64,000 nucleotides of DNA, taken from Sphingobacterium faecium (GTDB lineage: Bacteria; Bacteroidota; Bacteroidia; Sphingobacteriales; Sphingobacteriaceae). Positions within the stretch are counted from its first letter, which is position 1. Every line of letters starts with the position of its first letter. A model generated the notes under the pieces. The model was not told the DNA's origin. It ran no database searches and worked only from the letters and a program-made list of their open reading frames with translations. The position numbers and the translations under genes were made by a program. Of the stretch, positions 26,381-36,456 are shown one piece after another. Location: NCBI RefSeq assembly GCF_003054045.1, contig NZ_QBKH01000011.1, positions 1-64,000 on the forward strand, written 5' to 3'.

Positions 26381-26992
26381 ATGAAAAACATAATCCCCAC
26401 TCAAAAAGAAGGTAATAAACTAGACTGTTTTGAATCGGTTGAATTTACAACAACAGAATTAGCAAACGAGGCCTTTTCGATCGCATCTAAGAACCTACTC
26501 GCCATTAATGATTGGCACCGTATCGCCGAAATTCCAGCGGCAGTTTTTAAACTGGTGGATAGCCGGGGCGTGGAGCTGCAACGGTCGCTGCAGTTACATG
26601 ATTATATTAAAATTGATATTCCTGGTCCAGGATTACCCAGAACCAAAGGGTTCGACTGGGTCAATGTCGTCCATATGGAATCCAAAGATATGTCCGAATT
26701 TAAAATCTTATCGATCAGTCTAAAGCCTTGTCCTGATCCTACCGATCCAGAAAACAACGATACCGCTCATTTTTTCGAAGGCATCGCTACCTCAACCCTA
26801 ATTGTTGAGCAACGGAATAACAGCCTGCTGTTTCAATATGCAGGTCGTAATGAAGTGTTGAATACGGAGAATTCGCATCTGGTGGATAATGTGCGAAATT
26901 TTATGGTGGGACTTGGAGCTATAATAGGTGCCTCCTATCCACAATGGAAAGCACTCATCAAGGGATTTGCCAATCAGGTAAAAGAAGCGTAA
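26381..26992 (+). CDS. Hypothetical protein
   Basis: A 203-residue protein with an alternating strand/helix pattern (FKLVDSRGVELQRSLQLHDY; DWVNVVHMESKDMSEFKILS; IVEQRNNSLLFQYAGRNEVL) and a glycine-rich hydrophobic helix near the end (FMVGLGAIIGASYPQW). No family recognised. It lies between the 166-residue gene and the ankyrin gene on the same strand, so it may belong to the catalase-associated stress group. Confidence 0.75.
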   Translation: MKNIIPTQKEGNKLDCFESVEFTTTELANEAFSIASKNLLAINDWHRIAEIPAAVFKLVDSRGVELQRSLQLHDYIKIDIPGPGLPRTKGFDWVNVVHMESKDMSEFKILSISLKPCPDPTDPENNDTAHFFEGIATSTLIVEQRNNSLLFQYAGRNEVLNTENSHLVDNVRNFMVGLGAIIGASYPQWKALIKGFANQVKEA

Positions 26993-27039
26993 ACGCCTAG
27001 TAACCTGCATTTTTTATAGACACTACATATCTACATTTT

Positions 27040-27513
27040 ATGACTCAAATGACTGAAATCACCCTTCATGCTGCGCGGATCGGCAATTTGGAGGTACTCC
27101 AAGAATTAATCCGCCAAAACATAGATCTCAACTGCAGGGATGAAAAAGGCTTCACCCCGCTCATCATCGCCTGTTACAATAATCGAAAAGATGCCGCCAA
27201 ATTATTGCTGGATGCTGGAGCTGATGTCAATGCACAGGACAATGGCGGTAATACCGCACTGATGGGCGTCGCCTTTAAAGGTTATGTGGAAATAGCCACT
27301 CTATTGATCGGTTATGGTGCCGATCTCGATCTACAGCATGGCAATGGTGGTACGGCACTGATGTTCGCTGCGATGTTCGGCAGAAATGATGTGTTACAGC
27401 TCTTACTGGAAAGTGGAGCTCAAAAGGATATCGTAGATGTCCGCGGTCTTTCGGTACTGGAGCTTGCTGCCCAACAGGGTAATGAGCGCGCCATCGCAAT
27501 TTTAGAAGCTTAA
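27040..27513 (+). CDS. Ankyrin-repeat protein beside catalase
   Basis: A 157-residue protein with four to five ankyrin repeats (KGFTPLIIACYNNRKDAAKL, GGNTALMGVAFKGYVEIATL, GGTALMFAAMFGRNDVLQLL). No signal peptide. It is convergent with the catalase gene. In Pseudomonas an ankyrin protein (AnkB) is needed for full activity of its neighbouring catalase; by analogy this one may assist the catalase here, though the genes point towards each other rather than forming an operon. Confidence 0.9.
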   Translation: MTQMTEITLHAARIGNLEVLQELIRQNIDLNCRDEKGFTPLIIACYNNRKDAAKLLLDAGADVNAQDNGGNTALMGVAFKGYVEIATLLIGYGADLDLQHGNGGTALMFAAMFGRNDVLQLLLESGAQKDIVDVRGLSVLELAAQQGNERAIAILEA

Positions 27514-27520
27514 AGAATCA

Positions 27521-27568
27521 AAATACAAAAAATACACCCAGCTTAAGCTGGGTGTATTTTTTGTATTT
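27521..27568. terminator. Bidirectional terminator between ankyrin and catalase genes
   Basis: A perfect 24-bp palindrome (27521-27544 against 27545-27568), with A-rich and T-rich outer arms flanking a GC-containing core (CACCCAGCTTAAGCTGGGTG). It serves both convergent genes. Confidence 0.92.
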
Positions 27569-27575
27569 AAATGTT

Positions 27576-29765
27576 CTACGCTGGAACTAAACGTGGCTTT
27601 TCACGATTCCAGAAACGATGTTGTGCGATTGCTTTGATAAAGAGCGCCGCAAGTCTAAATCCCTTATTACCGTAAACAATTCCTTCAGAAAGTACCGTTT
27701 CCTCTGAAAATTCATCGGGGATTTTTTGGCTAAAGTACGTCGCTTCTAATATTTGTAATGCCTGTTCATCTGCAGCAATAGCCTTGCAATGCTTGAAAGC
27801 CTCATTGAGAAAATGCACCGCATTGGCCTCAGCTTCTAACGTCGCCACGCTATTCGTACCCCCTGGGACATAAACGGCATCGTATAAAACCGAGGCTGCA
27901 GTAAGGAAGCTCTCATCAACGGGGATCTGGCTGTTATCTGAAGCAAGTAAGACTCCTAGTTTTGGTGCAATAATATGGACGACACCGCCCGCATCTTCAA
28001 GGGCTTCTTTCATGGAATTGAGCGACTTGGCATCTACTCCATCGGCAGCAAGTATCGCAATTTTACGGCTGACAATTCCATCTTTTACCGTATTTTCCAT
28101 GCTCAATGCTTCGGATCTAGCGATTGGTGACTCGACTTCTATCGGCTGATAATCGGCGACAACACCATCTGCTGGTATGCTTCGATTAATCGGTTGCTCT
28201 ATTTTTTTAGGCACTTTTAATCCCAATTGAAAAGCCACTTCCGCTGCAATAGCCGGATCGACCAAGGATAGGATACCAAGCATACGCTCCCGGATAGCAA
28301 TGGTCTTTACTTTACCCAGCTCAAAGCTAAATGCATCAATGATATGATTTTTTTCAGGTTCGGACTGACTGTTGAAAAATAATCTGGCTTGACTAAAATG
28401 ATCAAAAAAACTCTTACTCCTATTCCGTATCTTCTTGGCATCAACCCGTTCCTGATAAGAGGTGAAACCACCATCTGCTTCGCGGACTTGCTGTGGGTCG
28501 TTATTTCCCAAAGCATTTGGTCCGTAGCTCGTCTTTCCTTTATTAATTTGTTGGCGCATAAAGCCGTCCCGCTGGTTATTGTATATAGGCACGATCGGAC
28601 GATTGATCGGTATTTCATGAAAATTTGGCCCTCCCAGCCGAATCAGCTGGGTATCGGTATAGGAAAATAACCTGCCTTGCAACAAGGGGTCATTCGTAAA
28701 ATCAATACCAGGTACAATATTACCAACATGAAACGCAACCTGCTCCGTTTCTGCGAAAAAATTGTCGGGATTACGGTTCAAGGTCATCTTACCAATCCTC
28801 TCCACTGGAACAAGTTCTTCTGGAATAATTTTAGTAGGATCTAACAAATCGAATCCAAATTTAAACTCATCTTCTTCTGGTACAATCTGGACGCCAAGCT
28901 CCCATTCCGGAAAGGCACCACTTTCGATCGCTTCCCATAAATCTCTTCTATGGAAATCTGGATCCTTGCCAGAAATATTCTGGGCTTCGTCCCAAGCCAC
29001 GGAATGTACTCCCAATAGCGGTTTCCAATGAAATTTTACAAAACTGGCCACACCCTTTTCATTGATAAAGCGGAAGGTATGTACCCCAAATCCCTCCATC
29101 ATGCGGTAACTGCGCGGTATGGCACGATCACTCATCAGCCACATAATCATATGCGTGGACTCGGGCATTAACGAGATGAAGTCCCAAAACGTATCATGCG
29201 CCGAGGCTGCTTGTGGAATTTCATTGTCCGGTTCTGGTTTAACCGCATGTACCAAATCCGGAAACTTCATGGCATCTTGAATAAAGAAAACAGGCATATT
29301 ATTACCCACTAAATCAAAATTTCCTTGTTCAGTATAAAATTTTACGGCAAATCCCCTGACATCTCGCGCGAGATCGGTCGACCCTTTGGAACCGGCAACG
29401 GTGGAGAAACGCACAAATACCGGAGTTTCTACTTCGGTATCATTTAAGAAGCCGGCTTTAGTGACCTTATTCAGTGGTTTATACAACTTAAATACGCCGT
29501 GAGCACCTGAACCCCTAGCATGGACAACGCGTTCGGGAATGCGCTCGTGATCAAAATGTGTCAACTTTTCTCGGAGAATAAAATCTTCCAGTAAAGTAGC
29601 TCCCCTTTCTCCGGCTTTTAACGAATTTTGATCGTCATTGATCAACAAGCCATGATCGGTCGTCATTTGCTGATCGGTGGCATCGGCAGTATGTGGTTGC
29701 AGCGACTGGACTTTTTTATTGTCCACCGGCTTGGTGGTATGATCTTCGGTTTTATTTTTTTTCAT
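27576..29765 (-). CDS. katE: Large-subunit (clade 2, KatE/HPII-type) haem catalase
   Basis: A 729-residue catalase that disproportionates hydrogen peroxide. The catalytic histidine lies in RVVHARGSGAHGVF. The distal asparagine region is FDLVGNNMPVFFIQDAMKFP, and the haem-ligating tyrosine is in GRLFSYTDTQLIRLGGPNF. A C-terminal class I glutamine-amidotransferase/DJ-1-like domain (about 590-729, ILAADGVDAKSLNSMKEALE) marks the large-subunit clade. An N-terminal extension of about 45 hydrophilic residues precedes the core. It lies 20 bp downstream of the DUF892 gene, so they are probably one transcript. Confidence 0.96.
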   Translation of the reverse strand: MKKNKTEDHTTKPVDNKKVQSLQPHTADATDQQMTTDHGLLINDDQNSLKAGERGATLLEDFILREKLTHFDHERIPERVVHARGSGAHGVFKLYKPLNKVTKAGFLNDTEVETPVFVRFSTVAGSKGSTDLARDVRGFAVKFYTEQGNFDLVGNNMPVFFIQDAMKFPDLVHAVKPEPDNEIPQAASAHDTFWDFISLMPESTHMIMWLMSDRAIPRSYRMMEGFGVHTFRFINEKGVASFVKFHWKPLLGVHSVAWDEAQNISGKDPDFHRRDLWEAIESGAFPEWELGVQIVPEEDEFKFGFDLLDPTKIIPEELVPVERIGKMTLNRNPDNFFAETEQVAFHVGNIVPGIDFTNDPLLQGRLFSYTDTQLIRLGGPNFHEIPINRPIVPIYNNQRDGFMRQQINKGKTSYGPNALGNNDPQQVREADGGFTSYQERVDAKKIRNRSKSFFDHFSQARLFFNSQSEPEKNHIIDAFSFELGKVKTIAIRERMLGILSLVDPAIAAEVAFQLGLKVPKKIEQPINRSIPADGVVADYQPIEVESPIARSEALSMENTVKDGIVSRKIAILAADGVDAKSLNSMKEALEDAGGVVHIIAPKLGVLLASDNSQIPVDESFLTAASVLYDAVYVPGGTNSVATLEAEANAVHFLNEAFKHCKAIAADEQALQILEATYFSQKIPDEFSEETVLSEGIVYGNKGFRLAALFIKAIAQHRFWNREKPRLVPA

Positions 29766-29785
29766 GGGGTTGATTTTAATAGGTT

Positions 29786-30337
29786 TTACGATTCTTCTGA
29801 TGCCTGATAATTAACTCCTTCTTCGGCCACTTCTGTCAATATGAGATCAGCTGCTTTTTCTTCTTCCAAAGTTTGCTCTAGGAGTGTCGCTACCTCGGTC
29901 AATCCCAGTGTCGCAGCAAGCTGCAGCAAACCACCATAACTTGCAATTTCATAGTGTTCGACTTTTTGGGAGGCTAATATAATACCCACATCACGCGTTG
30001 CCGTCCCTGCTTCTGTACTTTCAATGATTTCTTCGCCTTCTTTGGCCAAGCCCTCCATGGCATTGCATTTTTTAGCAATTGGCTCTTTTCCCATGATATC
30101 AAATATCGTTTCGAGCCTAGCGACATGTCCCTCTGTCTCTTTCAGATGATTTTCGATGGCCTTGCTGAGTGCAGCGGAGCTCGCGGCTTTAATCATTTTC
30201 GGCAAGGTTTTGAGGAGATGGTTTTCGGCCCAATACAGATCCCGGATGCCATCAAAAAAAAGTTCATTTAAAGCAGGCTCAGAATGAACCGACGTTTTCA
30301 TTTTAAATTTTGGCGTTGTGCCCGTTTCGTTTTTCAT
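29786..30337 (-). CDS. DUF892/YciE-family ferritin-like protein
   Basis: A 183-residue four-helix ferritin-like protein: LNELFFDGIRDLYWAENHLL, KTLPKMIKAASSAAL, HLKETEGHVARLETIFDIMG, KKCNAMEGLAKEGEEIIEST and ASQKVEHYEIASYGGLLQLA. The E/H residues of the last motif are the likely di-metal ligands. This family, also present at 41598-42125, is induced by osmotic and stationary-phase stress. It is probably the first gene of a transcript that continues into katE. Confidence 0.92.
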   Translation of the reverse strand: MKNETGTTPKFKMKTSVHSEPALNELFFDGIRDLYWAENHLLKTLPKMIKAASSAALSKAIENHLKETEGHVARLETIFDIMGKEPIAKKCNAMEGLAKEGEEIIESTEAGTATRDVGIILASQKVEHYEIASYGGLLQLAATLGLTEVATLLEQTLEEEKAADLILTEVAEEGVNYQASEES

Positions 30338-30465
30338 AATGTATTCATTAAAGGTGAAAAATTAAAATTTGATAGTTTACTTCGGAAGCAAACTGAAAAA
30401 CTTACAAGAAAGTGAGCATATTGCTTCATTAATATCCTGCTTCTTGGTTGCTTTTTCTTCCTTGT

Positions 30466-32004
30466 TTAATCATCTTCTTCTATTTCATAAACAGGCAATC
30501 CTGCTGTGGATGGACCAGTAAGCAAATTGCCACTCGGATCATATCGAGCGCCGTGACAAGGACAGTCCCAGCTCCGTTCCGTACTATTCCACTGTACGAC
30601 GCAACCGGCATGTTTGCACACCGGATCTACCGCAAATAACTGACCTGTATCATCTTTAAAAAGGCCAATATCTCGGTTTTCAAAATTAATAATGCGCCCC
30701 TCTCCTTTGGCAATTTCGGAATAGCTGTGGATCTTCGACACCGAGAGCTTATCGGTAATCAGATGTTTGGCGACATCTATATTTTCAGTCATAAAATTAG
30801 AAAAACCGGCAATTGGCTTACATCGTGAAGGTGAAAATAGCGCTTCATACGTACTTTTGCCATGCACAATCAGGTTCGAAATGATTTGAGCAGATAAGGT
30901 TCCGAAGATCATCCCGTTACCGCTATAACCAGTTGCCACAAATATGCGCTTGTTCTTTTTACCTGGAAAATATCCAATATAGGGTAAGCCGTCGGTACTT
31001 TCGTAATATTGCGATGACCACTTATATACGACTTCTTTGACCTTATATGTATTTCTGACAAATGATTCCAGTTCTGTAAAATTAAAATCTGTATTGTTGT
31101 GCTGACCGGTTTTATGATCCTGCCCCCCTACTAATAACAGTTGTCGATCTTGATAGTCGGCTTTTCTAAAATAGTGAAATGGATCTTGCATATCATAAAT
31201 AAGGTCTTCAGGATAAGATTGGTTATCTGCTAATTCGATCCCCATCACATAACTACGGTAAGGAGCTAGTTTGAACGTCAACAGATGAACTCCCGGTGGC
31301 GTATGGGTAGCATAGACCACATGATCAGCATAATAGCTTTTATCACCTGCTGTCTCTACACGTTGAAAACCTTCCTGATCAATGATTTTGACCACTTTTG
31401 TATTTTCCAGGATATGACCGCCTAATTTCAAAAATTCAGCATATAGCGCTTTTAAATACTTAAGGGGATGAAAGCGTCCTTGCCCTCCAAACTTTATCGC
31501 GCGAGTAAAATCCATCGGACCAGGGATATTGTCGACAAACTCGGCTTGAATACCCACTTCGTTGATGGCTTCTAAGGTTTCAACCAGCTCTTTTTCTTCG
31601 TCCTGTTGTGTCGCATACATGTAGCCATCGCAGCGGCTAAAGTCGCAGGAAATCTGAAATTTTTCAATAAAACCGGCTATTTGTTCTAGTGCCTGTTGAG
31701 CAGCCTCAGCAGCCAGTATGGCTTGTAGTTTTCCAAAATTGGAAATGATTGTTTGATAGGGTGTATCCAATACTGTATTCAGATGAGCTGATGTACCAGC
31801 GGTCGTCCCAAATCCGACGGTATGTGCTTCAAGAATTAAGCATTTCTTACCTTGCGCTTGCAACATCAGTGCAGTCGTGATACCTGTTATACCTGCACCA
31901 ACAATAATGACATCAACATGATCAGAGGGTGGCACCTGATGGTAACCCTCCAAATCTTCCAGATCTTGCCATAAGCTCGTATTTTTACCGTCTCTTTTAA
32001 TCAT
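30466..32004 (-). CDS. FAD-dependent oxidoreductase with C-terminal Rieske domain
   Basis: A 512-residue fusion. About 1-390 form a DAO-family FAD oxidase-like domain (VDVIIVGAGITGITTALMLQ; GYSGNGMIFGTLSAQIISNL). About 420-512 form a Rieske [2Fe-2S] domain with the cluster ligands in VCKHAGCVVQW and WDCPCHGARYDPSG. There is no signal peptide. The architecture is common in Bacteroidota and actinobacteria, often near catalase; the substrate is unknown. Transcribed alone, it starts after a near-1-kb region without genes. Confidence 0.92.
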   Translation of the reverse strand: MIKRDGKNTSLWQDLEDLEGYHQVPPSDHVDVIIVGAGITGITTALMLQAQGKKCLILEAHTVGFGTTAGTSAHLNTVLDTPYQTIISNFGKLQAILAAEAAQQALEQIAGFIEKFQISCDFSRCDGYMYATQQDEEKELVETLEAINEVGIQAEFVDNIPGPMDFTRAIKFGGQGRFHPLKYLKALYAEFLKLGGHILENTKVVKIIDQEGFQRVETAGDKSYYADHVVYATHTPPGVHLLTFKLAPYRSYVMGIELADNQSYPEDLIYDMQDPFHYFRKADYQDRQLLLVGGQDHKTGQHNNTDFNFTELESFVRNTYKVKEVVYKWSSQYYESTDGLPYIGYFPGKKNKRIFVATGYSGNGMIFGTLSAQIISNLIVHGKSTYEALFSPSRCKPIAGFSNFMTENIDVAKHLITDKLSVSKIHSYSEIAKGEGRIINFENRDIGLFKDDTGQLFAVDPVCKHAGCVVQWNSTERSWDCPCHGARYDPSGNLLTGPSTAGLPVYEIEEDD

Positions 32005-32982
32005 AGCTGAACCGTTGAATTTGTTTTTTTAATACTTTAGAGTACTTAAACGTTTATTAAACTGATCTTGTTAAATCAATCGAGTTGATTACTGCCTCAT
32101 GGGCTAGTAACCTGATTCATTTACGCTAGGATAACAACCCCTTCATCCTAATCGTTCATAAATTGTCCATAAAGGGAATAAATACCTATCAAAACATATT
32201 AATACGTTGCGCGCGACACGACAGTGTGAAATTTTTAGTAGGAAAAGCTACTCCTAGATGTAAGCATGATATGCCGCATCTGACAAGCACGGCGAAAATG
32301 GCAGTAAACGGAATAGAGTGAGCAAGGTTATGCTGATATCGTATGTTAAGTTGTATCCTTTATCCTGCTCATAGAGAATAAAAGGGAAATTTTCTACTTT
32401 AATATTGAAATCCCAAAAGATCCGGCGTTATGATAGGGAGACAGCACTGTTAACTTCGCAAAGTTTAGTGATAGGTATGGGTTTACATCTACATGGGAAG
32501 TATAGATATTCATCATTAATGGATACTATTACATATTAATACGGAGCCCATAAACAGGATCAGGAAAAAATTTATTTTATTTTAAAATTTTTAAAACAAT
32601 TATTATTTTTATACTGCTCTCTCACGGAGTCTTATCATAAATATTACTACAGATAAACGTTTAAGTCCTAAGATCCCCTCTTAGGACTTTGAAAAATAAG
32701 TTAAAGATTGAAATTTTCATAAACCATTTGGCACCCAGTTTTATTTCCTATTCTATCATCAATCCTATATCAGCAACAGCTTGCTGAAATTACCAATTAC
32801 GTAGCAAATTTACTTACAAATTAATGGAGATGTTATTGAACAAATAGCATTTACAAGACAAATGTAATGAACAACGATGTGAAAAGTTAAAGTTATTCAT
32901 CTTTAGAATAATGGCTAGGCGATTTAAAAAAATTTAATTTCACTGGGATGCAAATAACTTAAAACATATCGTCAACACCCTA
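32005..32982. other. Gene-free stretch of nearly 1 kb
   Basis: No credible reading frame on either strand. One hairpin (AAGTCCTAAG at 32663-32672 with CTTAGGACTT at 32680-32689) has no convincing T-run on either side. The base composition is AT-rich. It may hold promoter and leader sequence for the Rieske gene or an unseen RNA. Confidence 0.5.
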
Positions 32983-34056
32983 TTACAACGGCAGATAAAC
33001 CTTAAATTCGGATCCATGGCCAAGTTTACTTTTTACCAGAATTTTACCTTTTGCATTTTTAACAATACTTTTGACTAAATATAATCCAACTCCTGAACCA
33101 TCTGCAGATGAGGTCACTCTTTTGAATTTTTCGAAAATAGTGGCTATATCTTCCTCCTCGATACCTATACCATTGTCCCGAATACGAATAACCATGTAGC
33201 CATCTTCTTGGTACGAGTGAATTTTAATATCGGGTGTGCGGTCTGCTGGCGTATATTTGATTGCATTGCTAAGCAAATTGTACAATACACTACGTAGCTT
33301 CCGTCTAGCAAAATTAATCTCGGAGACTTCGATATTTTGAGAAATGTGAACGTTTGAAGCAATAATCTGCGGAGCCAATGCCAACCTAACATCTTCCAAA
33401 ATATGGGGCAGATCCAATAGTTCTTCTGCAGCTTGGTATTTTTGTTCTGCCCAGCGGCTTTCTGTTAAATCATAAATAACCTTTTTGATATTGACCAATC
33501 CCCTTTCCAGATTTTCGGTCATGAGTTTAAACTTTGGTGATTTATTTTCTGGCATTATTTTGATCAGATCACAGGTCAGATAAAGACCTGCTAATGGACT
33601 TTTAATATCATGAGCGATCTGATCCAATAGTAGTTCATGTTCCATAATGAGTTTTTCCTGCTCTTTTAAATCTTTGATCCGAGCCGTTATATCAACAAAA
33701 GTAATAATGACACCATTGGTCTGATTATCCTTACGCGTAATGTAGGGTAATATATTCATCTGGTACCAGCGCATGTCTGTGGTCTGGATTTCTTTTTCCA
33801 GCATTTTACCTGTAGAAATTACTGTGCTGATGTTATTAATGATATTGGGGTATCTGAAATTCTCTTTAATATCATTTAAGGGTAGTCCAATGTAGTCCTC
33901 TTTTAAAACAAACTGCTTCATGGCAGGAGGTGTAAATTTACGCAGTCGCAGATTTGCATCAACGAATAATTGCGGAATAATGGTATTGCTAAAATAATTT
34001 TCTAGATCCTCATTGAGCTGAATGAGCTCGGCCACCTGTTCATTTTTAAAATTCAT
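32983..34056 (-). CDS. PAS-domain sensor histidine kinase
   Basis: 357 residues from the ATG at 34054-34056, chosen because GGAG lies ten bases upstream; the frame continues to 34089. Residues about 15-135 form a PAS domain of the kind found in CheB/CheR-PAS fusions (PQLFVDANLRLRKFTPPAMK). A short coiled coil is followed by HisKA with the phosphorylated histidine in LLLDQIAHDIKSPLAGLYL, then an HATPase domain (NLLSNAIKYTP, DNGIGIEEEDI, GSGVGLYLVKSI). No membrane segment, so it is a cytosolic sensor. No response regulator adjoins it (orphan kinase). Confidence 0.93.
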   Translation of the reverse strand: MNFKNEQVAELIQLNEDLENYFSNTIIPQLFVDANLRLRKFTPPAMKQFVLKEDYIGLPLNDIKENFRYPNIINNISTVISTGKMLEKEIQTTDMRWYQMNILPYITRKDNQTNGVIITFVDITARIKDLKEQEKLIMEHELLLDQIAHDIKSPLAGLYLTCDLIKIMPENKSPKFKLMTENLERGLVNIKKVIYDLTESRWAEQKYQAAEELLDLPHILEDVRLALAPQIIASNVHISQNIEVSEINFARRKLRSVLYNLLSNAIKYTPADRTPDIKIHSYQEDGYMVIRIRDNGIGIEEEDIATIFEKFKRVTSSADGSGVGLYLVKSIVKNAKGKILVKSKLGHGSEFKVYLPL

Positions 34057-34349
34057 GTTGATATCTCCGTTGTAAATAAAAATATACATTATCGCTATAT
34101 CAATAGGACAAAAAGACGATCAACTCATGATCAACAGATCTTGGGTATATTTTTATAAAGTTATACTTTATACAACATACTTGATGCCCAATTGTTTTGT
34201 ACGACAGGTTATAGATCTTTGCATCTGCGTCAATTGTCAATCAAAAGGGGAAATATCAGTACATTACGGAATTACCAGCATAAAAAAACAAGGGACATTT
34301 AAATTGAGTATATCAAACGACCTTATTTTTTAATCCTACATGATCAGAA

Positions 34350-34385
34350 AATGCCAAAGCCATAATGTTATTATGGCTTTGCATT
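34350..34385 (-). terminator. Terminator of the ADH/hypothetical operon
   Basis: AATGCCAAAGCCATAA (34350-34365) pairs with TTATGGCTTTGCATT (34371-34385) with one bulge. It lies about 10 bp after the stop of the minus-strand gene at 34395. The rest of 34090-34349 shows no gene. Confidence 0.75.
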
Positions 34386-34394
34386 CTTATTAAC

Positions 34395-34892
34395 CTATCT
34401 TGCTTGGATTCGTTTTTTCAATTGTGAAAGCGCCAGTACAGCCCCAATGGTAACTGCTGCAATAAGTATTTTCTGGATGCGTGCAGGTCGATTGTATTTC
34501 CATTCCGCATTCCAACCCCTCTCCACGAATATATTGGGTATCTTTCCTTTTGCTAGATCATCCGCTATACCCTCCACTACATTAATCCTATCGGCCAATA
34601 GTAAAGGTAACCAATGACCATAACTAGATTCACTAAATTGAAAAGCATATCTTCTGATCATGCCGCTTAGTCCAGTTGGCGGTACTGTCTCCCCTATTAC
34701 GGCAGAGTAAGTTGGTCTTTCATTGGAATGTAATACCTCCACACTTGGTTTCTGTAGTGGTGGTCGATCCCAATTGCTTCGCTGATGATCGTCTCCTGTA
34801 TAATTTTTCATCGGATACGTGGGTTCATTGTCAGCATCCGCATCAATGCCCCAGCCTTTTATATGCTTAAAATTTTCTTGCTCTTGTTTCAT
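34395..34892 (-). CDS. Conserved hypothetical protein with C-terminal membrane anchor
   Basis: A 165-residue protein. The N-terminal half is hydrophilic and proline-rich (GIDADADNEPTYPMKNYTGD). A conserved-looking centre follows (SGMIRRYAFQFSESSYGHWL, PLLLADRINVVEGI). A single C-terminal transmembrane helix (ILIAAVTIGAVLAL) ends in a basic tail. I have seen this layout next to zinc-dependent dehydrogenases in Bacteroidota, but no function is known. It starts 16 bp after the dehydrogenase stop, so they are co-transcribed. Confidence 0.8.
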   Translation of the reverse strand: MKQEQENFKHIKGWGIDADADNEPTYPMKNYTGDDHQRSNWDRPPLQKPSVEVLHSNERPTYSAVIGETVPPTGLSGMIRRYAFQFSESSYGHWLPLLLADRINVVEGIADDLAKGKIPNIFVERGWNAEWKYNRPARIQKILIAAVTIGAVLALSQLKKRIQAR

Positions 34893-34908
34893 AATAATTC
34901 AATTTATG

Positions 34909-36057
34909 TTATTCTTTTCCTGGAATAAGTACGGGTTTGATGCAACCATCAAGTTTTGAAGAAAAAATATGATACGCATCTGCAACCTCCGACAAAGGAA
35001 TGCGGTGGGTAATTATTCCTTTTGGATCTAAAACCCCCGACTTGATATGTTCAATCAATCGCGGCAACAACCGTTTGACTGACGCCTGATTAGCACGAAT
35101 TGTCAATCCTTTATTGACCACATTTCCTATGGGAACCAGATTATCTGTCGGGCCGTATACACCTACTACGGAGACAATGCCTCCTTTTTTAACAGCATTG
35201 ACTGCCCAATGTAGTGCCGTTGCTGCACCTGCTTGCAACATGAGCTTTTTACCAGTAATGGTATTGAGCATGCTTCCACAAGCATCTGATCCAACGGCAT
35301 CGATACATACATCAGCACCGAACCAATCCGTTGTCTTTTTAATAAAAAGCACTGGATCTACCACAGATTTGAAATTATAGGCTTCACATTGGGCATACTG
35401 ACGAACAAAATCTAATCTATACTCGAGATGATCAATCACAATGACACGTCCTGCTCCGAAGAGCCATGCACATTTAGCCGCCATGATACCGATCGGTCCT
35501 GCACCAAATACCACGACAGTATCTCCTTTTTTAATACCACCCATCTCGGCAGCTTGATAACCTGTCGGGACTACATCCGTTAATAGCAAGGCATCATCTA
35601 AATCCATACCTTCGGGAATGACGGTTGGACCAACATCGGCATAAGGAACGCGCACATATTCCGCCTGCCCACCATCGAAGCCACCTGCAGTATGCGAGTA
35701 GCCAAATATTCCACCAACAGCCGTTGCCATAGAATTTGATTCGTGACAATTGCCATATAGTCCTTGTTTACAAAATGCGCATTTTCCACAGGCTATATTA
35801 AAGGGTACTAGCACCTGATCCCCAACTTTAAGTTTTTGTACCGTCGGACCAACTTCTTCTACCACACCGATAAACTCATGTCCAAAAGTGCTTCCCACGC
35901 GAGTATCTGGAACCATGCCGTGATACAGATGGAGATCTGAACCGCAAATACAGGCTCTGGTGACCCGTATAATGGCATCGTCGGGATGAAGTATTTCTGG
36001 CATCGGTTTTTCGGCTATCCGAACCCGCTTAGGCCCTCTGTAATTCATTGCTTGCAT
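34909..36057 (-). CDS. Zinc-dependent alcohol/formaldehyde dehydrogenase
   Basis: A 382-residue MDR-superfamily dehydrogenase of the glutathione-independent formaldehyde dehydrogenase type. Catalytic zinc ligands lie in RACICGSDLHLYHG and FGHEFIGVVEEVG. A structural zinc site spans IACGKCAFCKQGLYGNCHES. The NAD-binding motif is VVFGAGPIGIMAAK. The start is supported by AAAGGAGA about nine bases upstream of the ATG. The following gene encodes the membrane-anchored hypothetical protein. A decayed relative of this family lies at 13647-13994. Likely role: aldehyde detoxification under stress. Confidence 0.93.
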   Translation of the reverse strand: MQAMNYRGPKRVRIAEKPMPEILHPDDAIIRVTRACICGSDLHLYHGMVPDTRVGSTFGHEFIGVVEEVGPTVQKLKVGDQVLVPFNIACGKCAFCKQGLYGNCHESNSMATAVGGIFGYSHTAGGFDGGQAEYVRVPYADVGPTVIPEGMDLDDALLLTDVVPTGYQAAEMGGIKKGDTVVVFGAGPIGIMAAKCAWLFGAGRVIVIDHLEYRLDFVRQYAQCEAYNFKSVVDPVLFIKKTTDWFGADVCIDAVGSDACGSMLNTITGKKLMLQAGAATALHWAVNAVKKGGIVSVVGVYGPTDNLVPIGNVVNKGLTIRANQASVKRLLPRLIEHIKSGVLDPKGIITHRIPLSEVADAYHIFSSKLDGCIKPVLIPGKE

Positions 36058-36456
36058 AAAAAAATCTCCTTTCTAATTTAAAAATAGATCGTTGAATATC
36101 CGTAAGATGAACAACTCCGAGGTAGAATCGTTTAATTTTTTCTGCAGCAAGATACTATTCCAGTATTAGTAGTTAACAGGAGTTGTAAATACCCTACATA
36201 GTGACCTAAATACTTGCTGGTAACTACCTTCAAATAAGTATTTTTTGCGTATTAATGTGCCTATCCAGCAAATTCGAAATACCTTTAAAAAACGATACGA
36301 CGATCTACAGAAATAATGAGTAACGATTGTAATTGATCCACAGATTGCATTCTGATTGAATAATTTAATAAAAAATTATTCGTAAAATATAATATTTATA
36401 GTATTTTTACTATTAGTGATTATCCTATTCATAGTAATAAAATAGTATTTATCAGC
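36058..36456. other. Divergent intergenic region
   Basis: An AT-rich 399-bp gap between the dehydrogenase (minus) and the three-PAS kinase (plus), presumably carrying both promoters. No gene, palindrome or clear TAnnTTTG element was identified. Confidence 0.5.

Noticed and set aside
32663..32689. Hairpin in the 1-kb gene-free region as a terminator or small RNA
   Set aside because: No T-run on either strand and no adjacent gene end; reported only as part of the intergenic note.
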